Source: CALAED01 sp937891035
GTDB taxonomy: Bacteria; Actinomycetota; Actinomycetes; Streptosporangiales; Streptosporangiaceae
Assembly (NCBI GenBank): GCA_035642125.1
Contig: DASQSZ010000451.1
Span: 1-26,554, forward strand
Length of the DNA stretch: 26,554 nucleotides
Direction: 5' to 3'
Shown here piece by piece: positions 1 through 6,935 of the stretch (its first letter is position 1; every line of letters starts with the position of its first letter). Both the position numbers and the translations under genes were made by a program. Below the pieces are notes generated by a model. That model was not told where the DNA came from. It was given only the letters and a program-made list of their open reading frames with translations, and searched no databases.

Positions 1-34
1 GTTTGATGTCCTGCGGAATGACGATGTCGGTCAC
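1..34 (-). CDS. serC: Phosphoserine aminotransferase, N-terminal 11 codons (partial)
   Basis: Only the first 11 codons of a leftward gene lie in the window; it continues past base 1. Read from the GTG at 34, they give MTDIVIPQDIK. This resembles the start of actinobacterial SerC proteins as I remember them (short N-terminus, then IP..IKP before the conserved GRFG.GPSKV segment, which would lie outside). SerC makes 3-phosphoserine for serine synthesis using PLP, and serC near pdxH and citrate synthase is a familiar actinobacterial order. No Shine-Dalgarno precedes the GTG. A TANNNT hexamer lies 7 bases upstream, so a leaderless transcript is possible. The evidence is only 11 residues plus context, so the name is tentative. 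Confidence 0.5.
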   Translation of the reverse strand, partial: MTDIVIPQDIK

Positions 35-41
35 GTCGCCG

Positions 42-47
42 AGCGTA
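42..47 (-). promoter_or_regulatory. Possible -10 element of the leftward serC-like gene
   Basis: On the minus strand the bases read TACGCT, a TANNNT match ending 7 bases before the GTG at 34. This spacing would put the transcription start at or beside the start codon and agrees with the lack of a ribosome binding site. No convincing -35 hexamer is visible 16-18 bases further upstream. Confidence 0.3.
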
Positions 48-156
48 CTTGACCCGCTAAACGATCATTCTCACGCCCCGCGGCCATCCCGCGCCGCCGC
101 CACATCGTTGTACGCGTCACCACGTGCACAAGTCAGGAAATTTCACTTTCTCACCC

Positions 157-179
157 TTTACTGTGGTCGATTTACTGTG
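157..179 (+). promoter_or_regulatory. Direct repeat TTTACTGTG x2 upstream of the receptor-like gene
   Basis: The 9-mer TTTACTGTG occurs at 157-165 and again at 171-179, 14 bases apart. Each copy contains TACTGT, a perfect TANNNT -10 pattern, so these may be two overlapping promoters or a repressor site. The region is AT-rich compared with its surroundings and lies 45-67 bases before the GTG at 224. An 11-base version, CTTTACTGTGG, at 156-166 recurs at 22504-22514 in another upstream region. No -35 match at good spacing was found. Confidence 0.3.
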
Positions 180-223
180 CCAAGGCGTCTAACCATTGGT
201 GACTGATAGTCAAGGAGGCGTCG

Positions 224-3025
224 GTGACGCAGCCCGCCACCGGGGACCCCCGGGCGCTGTCCGGGATGCAGGCCCTGCTCCGCGTGTTCGAGCAGATGCG
301 GGAGCGTCCGCGCCGGCGCGCGGACGAACGGCTGCGCCCGCTGCTGCTGATCACCGGCCCGGCGGACGCGACCCGCCTGGTCACGCAGGTTCTCGCCCGC
401 CGCTGCGGCGCGCGCGACGCCGCCGGGGGCCCGGCCGCGCGCGGTCACGTGGATCCGTACGCCCGGCTCGACGCGGACGTGCCCGACGTCTCTGAGCCGG
501 GAGCCCTGCTGCGCCGCGTCAGCCAGCAGCTGTCGGAACACCGCCCGCGCGGAGAGCCGGCATTGCGCTTCCCGCTGCTCAGCATGGCGCTGTGGCTGCA
601 GGAACTGCGCGACGACCCCGAGCGCGCCGACCTGCGCAGGCAGCTGAACGCCGCGGGCGCCGATCGGCGCAAGGTGATGCGCCGCATGATCCGCCAGCGC
701 GGCCCCGTCCTGGTCCCGGGTGATCGGCCGAGCGGCGTGACGGCCGCGTACGCCTCGTACAAGGACCGAGCCGAACGCAAGGACAAGGTCGCCACGCTGT
801 TCACCTACCTCGACCAGATCGCCCCGCTCGGCGTCGTCGTCGTGGCGCTGCTGAGCGCGACCGCTGCCAGCACGCTCGACCTCGCGGCCGCGCTGACCGC
901 CGCCGGCTTCGGCCTGGCCTTTTTGGCCGGGCAGGCGATCGCCCGCACTCGCGACTGGGCCGGGCGGCGCCGGTACGAATGGTTCACCGGCCAGCCCTAC
1001 CTCGACGGCCGCAAGGCGGACGACTTCCTGAGCTTCGCGATCAAAGCGGTCACCCAGCAGCATCGCGAAGCGGAGTTCGAGGGATTGTTGGTCGCCGCGC
1101 TGCTGGAAGATCTGCGCCGGTCCTACCGGCGTCGCTGGTGGCGGCGGGCGACCTGGGCGCGGGTCCGCTACCCCGTGCTGTTGCTCGACGACGTGGCCGA
1201 GGGCACCGAGGGGCATGCGATCATCCGGCACATCGAGGCGATCAGGCTGGACACCACGCTGATGGATCCGCTGATCGTGGTGGCCGCGCTGGAGCCCGAC
1301 GCGCTGACCGACGACTTCGCCCGGCTGGTCCGGGTACCGGGGACGGCCGAGGAGGCCGTCGATCCGCACGGCGTGCCGGCGGCGTGGGAGCAGCACCAGG
1401 CGGGCCAGCGCCGGTTCGCCGCGCTCGGCCCGCGCCGCGCGATCCAGGTCGTGATCGACGCCGACGACGCCGAGATGAGCGGGTCGGCCGACCGGTTCGT
1501 GGACCCGCCGCGCGCCCGCCCCAAACTGACCCATCCCGCGATCCCGTGGCTGGCGATGGGCGCGGTGCTGGCCGGCTCGCTGACGGTGATCGGCGTTGGG
1601 GCCGTACGGTACTGCGATCCGTACACGGTCTGGCGCGCGGACAACGGCGAGTGCGTGGGCATCACGGACGGCTCGTATGTGTTCGACCCCCGGCTGGCCG
1701 CGGCCGAGCACCGCATCCGCGACCTCAACAAGGCCGTCCTGGACTCCAACCAGCCGTACGTCAACATCGTCTATCTCGGCGCGATGAGCGTCGACCCGGC
1801 CACGACGGACTCCCAGGCCTACCTGCTCGCCGGCGTCCACGGCGAACTCGTCGGGTTGTCCGTCGCCCAGCAAGAGCTCAACGCGGCGCGCGGACTACCA
1901 CGGGTGCGGATCCTGCTGGCCAACGGCGGGTCCAAGAACCGGCACGCGGGTGCCGTGGCCGAGAAGATCAAGGAGCGCGCCGAGACGGACCCCAGGCTGG
2001 TCGCCGCGGTCGGCTTCGGGATCAGCAAGCGGCAGACCCAGGACGCGATCGAGGTGCTCGGCCAGTCGGCGCTGCCGATGATCGGCACGACCAACACCTT
2101 CGACGGCACGGCGCGCCGCCGGGACGGCTCCTTCTCGCCGTACTACTTCAGGCTGGCCCCGCCCAACCGCGTGGAGGCGGAACACGCCGCGTACTGGGCG
2201 CGAAACGGGCAGCTCGGCGGGCGGCGCGCGCGGACCGCCGCGGTCTTTCACAACGCGAGTCCGGACGAGCTTTACAGCCCCAACCTGGCGCGGGACTTCA
2301 CCGCCGCCTTCCAACGCGAAGACGCGGGGGGCCGGGCCAGGGCGCGCATGTATCCGTACGGCGACAGCTCTGGCATTCCACAGCAGATCTTGGCGGCCTG
2401 CCGAAACCCGCCCGACCTCTTTTATTTCGCCGGCCGGTCGGATGATTTCCAGCCCTTCGTCCAGCAGCTGTCGACCACATCCTGCGGGGACGGCCGCCGC
2501 GTGGTGCTCGCCGACGACGACGTCACCAACTATGTGACCGACAACGCCCCGCAGATTGGCCGGATCGACACGCTGCGGCTCTACTTCACGCCGCTGGCGG
2601 CCAGGGAGGCATGGGAACAGGCGCGCGAGGCGCTGCCGCCGTTCTATCCCGACTATGACGCGGCGGCGCCCCGCCTCAAAGGCGGCGGCGGTGCGCACCC
2701 GTCCCAGACACACGCCGCCTTGGCCTACGACGCCGTGCTCGCGGTCACCAGCGTGACGAAGCAGATCTACGGGTCGCAGCGGCAGGCGCTGCCGACGGCG
2801 GGCGCTGTGCTGGCCGCGCTGACCGAACCCGACGCCACGGCCCCGCCGCCGCAGGGCGCCAGTGGCCTGCTGCGGTTCGGGGCGCGGACGGACGGACACG
2901 CGGTCCCGGACAAGCCCGTGCTGCTCACGGCGGTCGGCACGGACGGCAGGCTGCGCGTCGTGGCCGCGTGCGGACAACTGACCAAGGACACCGCGCCGCG
3001 GCGCGAGCACTGCCCAGCGAAGTGA
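224..3025 (+). CDS. Membrane protein: degenerate P-loop-like cytoplasmic region plus extracellular type-1 periplasmic-binding domain
   Basis: 933 residues; the start is GTG 224 with AAGGAGG at 212-218. Residues 41-50 (LLITGPADAT) look like a strand plus Walker A loop that has lost the GK[S/T] lysine. Residues 199-237 form two hydrophobic segments. Residues 317-323 (PVLLLDD) resemble a Walker B strand. Residues 440-461 form a third membrane segment. From about 511 to 880 there is a fold like the branched-chain amino-acid/receptor binding proteins (Peripla_BP_6), preceded by a two-cysteine stretch around 464-477. The predicted topology has the ATPase-like part in the cytoplasm and the ligand-binding part outside, as in a one-piece receptor. 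There is no permease or ABC subunit beside it, so transport is unlikely; I infer ligand sensing. I have seen similar proteins annotated in Streptomyces as substrate-binding proteins, but their function is not known to me. The gene converges on citrate synthase with no gap. Confidence 0.8.
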   Translation: MTQPATGDPRALSGMQALLRVFEQMRERPRRRADERLRPLLLITGPADATRLVTQVLARRCGARDAAGGPAARGHVDPYARLDADVPDVSEPGALLRRVSQQLSEHRPRGEPALRFPLLSMALWLQELRDDPERADLRRQLNAAGADRRKVMRRMIRQRGPVLVPGDRPSGVTAAYASYKDRAERKDKVATLFTYLDQIAPLGVVVVALLSATAASTLDLAAALTAAGFGLAFLAGQAIARTRDWAGRRRYEWFTGQPYLDGRKADDFLSFAIKAVTQQHREAEFEGLLVAALLEDLRRSYRRRWWRRATWARVRYPVLLLDDVAEGTEGHAIIRHIEAIRLDTTLMDPLIVVAALEPDALTDDFARLVRVPGTAEEAVDPHGVPAAWEQHQAGQRRFAALGPRRAIQVVIDADDAEMSGSADRFVDPPRARPKLTHPAIPWLAMGAVLAGSLTVIGVGAVRYCDPYTVWRADNGECVGITDGSYVFDPRLAAAEHRIRDLNKAVLDSNQPYVNIVYLGAMSVDPATTDSQAYLLAGVHGELVGLSVAQQELNAARGLPRVRILLANGGSKNRHAGAVAEKIKERAETDPRLVAAVGFGISKRQTQDAIEVLGQSALPMIGTTNTFDGTARRRDGSFSPYYFRLAPPNRVEAEHAAYWARNGQLGGRRARTAAVFHNASPDELYSPNLARDFTAAFQREDAGGRARARMYPYGDSSGIPQQILAACRNPPDLFYFAGRSDDFQPFVQQLSTTSCGDGRRVVLADDDVTNYVTDNAPQIGRIDTLRLYFTPLAAREAWEQAREALPPFYPDYDAAAPRLKGGGGAHPSQTHAALAYDAVLAVTSVTKQIYGSQRQALPTAGAVLAALTEPDATAPPPQGASGLLRFGARTDGHAVPDKPVLLTAVGTDGRLRVVAACGQLTKDTAPRREHCPAK

Positions 3026-4132
3026 TTACTTTCGGTCGAGCACCTCGGCGGCGCCGGGGACGTCGGTGACCGCGCGGGTGCCCGGGCCGATATACCGGGC
3101 GCTCGGCCGGACCAGGCGTCCGGTCCGCTTTTGCTCGAGGATGTGCGCCGCCCAGCCGGCGGTGCGGGCGCACGTGAACATCGCGGGCATCATGGGCGTC
3201 GGCACTTGGGCGAAGTCGAGCACCACCGCGGCCCAGAACTCCACGTTGGTCTCGATCGGCCGATCGGGACGGCGTTCGCGCAGCTCCGCGAGCGCCGCGT
3301 CCTCCAGCGCCTTGGCCGCGTCATACCGAGGAGCGTCCAGCTCCTTGGCGGTACGGCGCAGCACCCGGGCGCGCGGGTCCTCCGCACGGTAGACGCGGTG
3401 GCCGAAGCCCATGAGCCGTTCGCCGCTGTTGAGGATGTCGTGCACGACCTTGCGCGCGTCGCCGAGCTGCTCCACCTTGTCGATCATCGGCAGCACGCGG
3501 GCCGGCGCGCCGCCGTGCAGCGGCCCCGACATCGCGCCGATCGCACCGGACATCGCGGCGGCCACGTCGGCGCCGGTCGAGGCGATGACGCGGGCGGTGA
3601 AGGTGGAGGCGTTCATACCGTGCTCGGCCGCCGACACCCAGTAGGCGTCGATGGCCTTGACGTGCGACGGATCGGGTTCGCCCTGCCAGCGAATCATGAA
3701 GCGCTCGGTGATGGTCCTGCCCTCGTTGATGCGGCTCTGCGGCACCATCGGCTGAGCGAGCCCGCGCGCCGACTGCGCGACGAACGACAACGCCGTGACC
3801 GAAGTCCTGGCGAGGTCGGCGCGGGCCTGCTCGTCGTCGATGTCGAGCAGTGGGTGCATGCCATACGCGGGTGCGATGATCGGCAGCGCGCTTTGCACGT
3901 CGACCCGCACGTCACCGGAATGCACCGGGAGCACGTGCGGCTCGGCCGGGGCCAGCCCCGGGGTGAAGCTGTCGTCGACCAGCAACCCCCAGGCGTCGCC
4001 GAAGGAGACGCGGCCCACGAGCTCTTCGATGTCGACGCCCCGATAGCGGAGGGCGCCGCCCTCCTTGTCCGGTTCCGCGATCTGTGTCTCAAAGGCGACG
4101 ACACCTTCGAGGCCGGGTTTGAAGTCGGACAT
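3026..4132 (-). CDS. Citrate synthase, short bacterial type (citrate synthase 2)
   Basis: 368 residues. It condenses acetyl-CoA with oxaloacetate to citrate (TCA entry) or a related acyl-CoA in the 2-methylcitrate branch. The two active-site histidines are visible: H206 in GPLHGGA and H245 in GFGHRVYR. H171 lies in the conserved AEHGMNAST segment. The C-terminal AMFTCARTAGWAAH followed by EQ..TGRL.RPSARY is typical. At the position of the catalytic Asp (NVDF in the family) this protein has NVEFW, giving Glu298. ATG at 4130-4132 is preceded by GAAAGG with 9 bases spacing. The gene is divergent from pdxH across 121 bp, an arrangement I recall from other actinobacteria. Its stop abuts the stop of the upstream convergent gene, so no separate terminator fits between them. 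Confidence 0.9.
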   Translation of the reverse strand: MSDFKPGLEGVVAFETQIAEPDKEGGALRYRGVDIEELVGRVSFGDAWGLLVDDSFTPGLAPAEPHVLPVHSGDVRVDVQSALPIIAPAYGMHPLLDIDDEQARADLARTSVTALSFVAQSARGLAQPMVPQSRINEGRTITERFMIRWQGEPDPSHVKAIDAYWVSAAEHGMNASTFTARVIASTGADVAAAMSGAIGAMSGPLHGGAPARVLPMIDKVEQLGDARKVVHDILNSGERLMGFGHRVYRAEDPRARVLRRTAKELDAPRYDAAKALEDAALAELRERRPDRPIETNVEFWAAVVLDFAQVPTPMMPAMFTCARTAGWAAHILEQKRTGRLVRPSARYIGPGTRAVTDVPGAAEVLDRK

Positions 4133-4180
4133 AAACGTCTGCCTTTCGTCCCCGCTGGATGAAGAAGCGTTGACCTGTCA

Positions 4181-4210
4181 TTGAACCCTGTCTCTGTTAC
4201 TCATTAGTAC
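4181..4210 (+). promoter_or_regulatory. Candidate sigma-70-type promoter for pdxH
   Basis: TTGAAC at 4181-4186 and TAGTAC at 4205-4210 are separated by 18 bases. Both are near-consensus for the main vegetative sigma factor. Transcription would begin around 4217, leaving a leader of about 37 bases. The site lies in the gap shared with the divergent citrate synthase. Confidence 0.4.
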
Positions 4211-4253
4211 CCAGGGTGGGTGTGATCCTTGCGACGTGCTGGTGAGAGGCTAA

Positions 4254-4970
4254 GTGGCTGTGGAGACCCCCAAACCGGCCGCACTTCGGCAGGCCTACTC
4301 GGGCCACGGCCTGGACGAGGCGGCGCTGGCTCCCGATCCGGTCGAGCAGTTCGGCGTCTGGTTCGCCGACGTGGTCGCCGCCGGCCTGCCCGAACCGAAC
4401 GCGACGGTACTCGCGACCGCCTCCGCCGACGCCGTTCCCAGCGCCCGCACCGTGCTGCTCAAGGGGTACGGGCCCGACGGCTTCCGGTTCTTCACCAACC
4501 ACACCTCGCGCAAGGGCAGGGAACTGCGCGAAAACCCCCGGGCCTGTCTCGTCTTCCCGTGGCACGCCCTGCAGCGTCAGGTCATCGTGACCGGCTCGGT
4601 CGCCCGGCTGCCGGCCGCCGAGACGGCCGACTACTTCCGCTCCCGGCCGCACGGGTCGCGGCTGGGCGCCTGGGCCAGCCGCCAGTCGTCGGTGCTCGCC
4701 TCCCGTGCCGACCTGGAGGCGCGCTACGCCGAACTGGCGGCGCGCTGGCCGGCGGAGGCGGACGTGCCGGTGCCCGACTTTTGGGGCGGCTACCTACTGA
4801 CCCACGAGACGGTGGAGTTCTGGCAGGGCCGGGCCAACCGCCTGCACGACCGGCTGCGCTACGTGCGCGCCGCGGGTACCCCGGGTGCTGCGGGTGCCCC
4901 GGGTGGCACCGGCGCAACGGAGCCGGACTCCAGCGGGTCCGGCTGGGTCGTTGAGCGGCTTTTTCCTTGA
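4254..4970 (+). CDS. pdxH: Pyridoxamine/pyridoxine 5'-phosphate oxidase
   Basis: 238 residues. It oxidises PNP or PMP to pyridoxal 5'-phosphate with FMN and O2, the last step of PLP synthesis and salvage. The FMN-binding stretch RTVLLKG (65-71), FFTNHTSRKG (79-88), the PLP-contact motif RLHDRLRY (196-203) and the end WVVERLFP are all present. The usual short link between the last two motifs is replaced by a Gly/Ala/Pro-rich insert at 206-230, coded by imperfect GGTGCC/GGGTGC repeats (about 4873-4917). The start is uncertain: GTG 4254 has GAGAGG only 4 bases upstream, while GTG 4260, two codons later, has 10-base spacing. The 3' end overlaps the MFS gene, which suggests translational coupling. 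Confidence 0.92.
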   Translation: MAVETPKPAALRQAYSGHGLDEAALAPDPVEQFGVWFADVVAAGLPEPNATVLATASADAVPSARTVLLKGYGPDGFRFFTNHTSRKGRELRENPRACLVFPWHALQRQVIVTGSVARLPAAETADYFRSRPHGSRLGAWASRQSSVLASRADLEARYAELAARWPAEADVPVPDFWGGYLLTHETVEFWQGRANRLHDRLRYVRAAGTPGAAGAPGGTGATEPDSSGSGWVVERLFP

Positions 4971-6207
4971 CGTCAGGCCGCTGGGCAACGCGGCCTACCG
5001 GCGGCTGTGGCTCGGGCAGGGCGTCTCTCTGGTCGGTTTTTACCTGACATCGGTCGCGGTGCCCGTCCAGGTGTACGACCTGACCCGGTCGTCGTTTTGG
5101 GTCGGCATGCTCGGTGTGGTCGGCCTCGTGCCGTTGATCGTCTTTGGTCTGTGGGGCGGGGCGGTGGCCGACCACATGGACCGGCGCGCGCTGCTCGTCA
5201 TCTCTTCCTGCGTGGGGTGGGCGTCGACGCTGGCGCTGCTCGTCCAGGCGCTGGCCGGTCTCGACCAGCTTTGGTTGATCATGGTCTGCGTGGGCGTGCA
5301 GTCCATCGGGTTCGCCGTCTCCGCGCCGACCCGCGGGGCGATCGTGCCGCGGCTGCTGCCGCTCGAGCTCGTTCAGCCGGCCAACACCTTGAGCTTCACC
5401 CTCAATCAGGCCTCAACCCTGCTCGGCCCGCTGGTGGCCGGCGCCATTCTCGTCCGCTGGTCGTACGCCGTCGCGTACGGGATCGACGCCGTGCTCTTCA
5501 CGGCCGGGCTGTACGCCGCGCTTCGGCTGCCGCCGCTGCCGCCGCTTGAGGAGATCCAAGGCCGGCCGGGGCTGCGCTCGGTGATCCAGGGGCTCGGTTA
5601 CCTCGCCGGCCGCCCCGTGCTGTTGATGTCCTTCGTGGTCGACCTCATCGCGATGGGGGTGGCCATGCCGCGGGCGGTCTTCCCCGAGCTCGCCGCGACC
5701 CGGTTCGGCGGCGGCGGCGCGGTCGGCTGGCTGTACGCGGCGATCGGCATCGGCGGTCTCGTCGGCGGGCTGATCTCCGGCTGGATGGAACGCGTGCGCC
5801 GGCAGGGCATCGCGCTCGTCGTCGCCATCGCGATCTGGGGGCTCGCGGTGGCCGCCGCCGGGCTCGCCGGCCGGCTGTGGCTCGCGGTGCTGCTGCTCGC
5901 CGCCGGGGGCGCCGCCGACCTCGTGTCCGGCGTGTTCCGGCAGACGATCTTGCAGACGTACGCGCCCGATGAGATGCGGGGACGGCTGCAGGGCGTGTTC
6001 ATCGTGGTCGTCGCCGGCGGCCCGCGCCTCGGCGACCTGCGCGCCGGTGCCATGGCCGCGCTCGCCGGCGCGACCGCGTCATGGGTGGGCGGCGGCATCG
6101 CGTGCGCCGTGCTCGTCGTGGTCGTCTCGCTGTTCGTGCCGTCCTTCCTGCGCTACGAGTACGATCCGCGCCGTTCGGCGGGCGACCCCAAGGCCGGCGA
6201 GCCCTAG
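4951..6207 (+). CDS. MFS exporter, EntS-like (MFS_3) family
   Basis: 418 residues from TTG 4951. I chose this start because MSGFFLDVRPL...AYRRLWLGQ aligns with the usual beginning of this family, whose members start M..F..D.RPL. An earlier in-frame GTG at 4885 would add an unlikely polar tail. The start lies inside pdxH (20-bp overlap) and has only a weak ribosome binding site. The protein is highly hydrophobic with 10-12 predicted membrane helices. It carries the family signature around the second and third helices (GGAVADHMDRR, a variant of the MFS loop motif between helices 2 and 3) and a central cytoplasmic loop. Related proteins export siderophores or drugs. The substrate here cannot be read from the sequence. 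The iron regulator two genes away makes siderophore export a possibility, not evidence. The stop shares bases with the stop of the convergent udgX gene. Confidence 0.85.
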   Translation: MSGFFLDVRPLGNAAYRRLWLGQGVSLVGFYLTSVAVPVQVYDLTRSSFWVGMLGVVGLVPLIVFGLWGGAVADHMDRRALLVISSCVGWASTLALLVQALAGLDQLWLIMVCVGVQSIGFAVSAPTRGAIVPRLLPLELVQPANTLSFTLNQASTLLGPLVAGAILVRWSYAVAYGIDAVLFTAGLYAALRLPPLPPLEEIQGRPGLRSVIQGLGYLAGRPVLLMSFVVDLIAMGVAMPRAVFPELAATRFGGGGAVGWLYAAIGIGGLVGGLISGWMERVRRQGIALVVAIAIWGLAVAAAGLAGRLWLAVLLLAAGGAADLVSGVFRQTILQTYAPDEMRGRLQGVFIVVVAGGPRLGDLRAGAMAALAGATASWVGGGIACAVLVVVVSLFVPSFLRYEYDPRRSAGDPKAGEP

Positions 6208-6854
6208 CCGAGTGCTTGTGCGGCGACCTTGAGGTCGGCGAGGAAACCCGCGTACACGGCCTCCCTGTCGTCGGCGCGGATCACCGCCGACGGGTGGAGG
6301 GTGGCGACGATGAAACGGTCGTCGCGGGCCGGCAGGTCGCCGAGGGCCGGGCGGGCCATGAGGACGCCGCGCTGCTTCGTCACCCGGAACGACGGGCCGA
6401 GCAGCGCCTTGCCGGCGACCGCGCCGAGCGACACGACGACCGTGGGATCGAGCAGTGCGAACTCCGCGACCAGCCACGGCCGGCAGGCCGCGATCTCGAC
6501 GGCGTCCGGTGTCTGGTGGATGCGCCGCTTGCCCGGCGCGTCCTGCTTGAACTTGAAGTGCTTGACCGCGTTGGTGACGTAGGCGTCGCCACGGTCGATG
6601 CCGGCCTCGACCAGGGCTCGGTCGAGCAGTCGGCCGGCCGGGCCGACGAACGGGGCGCCCTTCTTGTCCTCCTGATCGCCCGGCACCTCTCCGACGAGGA
6701 CCACCCGCGCGGCCGCCTCGCCGGCTCCGAACACCGTCTGTGTGGCGTCTTTGTACAAGGAGCAGCCACGGCAGCCGGTCGCGGCCGCGCGCAGTCCGTC
6801 GAGGTCGGCGTCGGCGGGAACGTACGCCTCGGCACCTGGCTCTTGCCTGCTCAC
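6204..6854 (-). CDS. udgX: UdgX-type uracil-DNA glycosylase/cross-linking protein
   Basis: 216 residues from GTG 6854, with GGAGG at 6859-6863; a longer frame exists upstream but has no support. The uracil-pocket motif region GEVPGDQED..GAPFVGPAGRL (55-76) and the late motif HPSA (187-190) place it in the Fe-S uracil-DNA glycosylases (family 4-like). The segment KRRIHQTP (109-116) is the hallmark loop of UdgX, whose His (here H113) becomes covalently bound to the sugar after uracil removal. TNAVKHFKF (95-102 region) is also UdgX-like, with His where family 4 has a cluster Cys. Cys28, Cys31 and Cys124 remain as likely cluster ligands. Motif A reads GEVPG, where I remember GEQPG in the mycobacterial protein. 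Probable role: tight capture of uracil-containing DNA. It is divergent from the DtxR gene. Confidence 0.88.
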   Translation of the reverse strand: MSRQEPGAEAYVPADADLDGLRAAATGCRGCSLYKDATQTVFGAGEAAARVVLVGEVPGDQEDKKGAPFVGPAGRLLDRALVEAGIDRGDAYVTNAVKHFKFKQDAPGKRRIHQTPDAVEIAACRPWLVAEFALLDPTVVVSLGAVAGKALLGPSFRVTKQRGVLMARPALGDLPARDDRFIVATLHPSAVIRADDREAVYAGFLADLKVAAQALG

Positions 6855-6935
6855 GGTGCCTCCAGAACAGATAGTCGACAGCGATGATCCATGTCTGCGT
6901 ACCCAGTAGCATCGAGAGTGACCCTGGAGGAAAAC

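Noticed and set aside
158..1873. Long minus-strand open frame of 571 codons antisense to the receptor-like gene
   Set aside because: High-GC shadow: Arg/Gly/Val-rich composition, no domain, and the plus-strand protein shows clear domains.
6855..6935. Iron box before the DtxR/IdeR gene
   Set aside because: No TTAGGTTAG-like palindrome is present.
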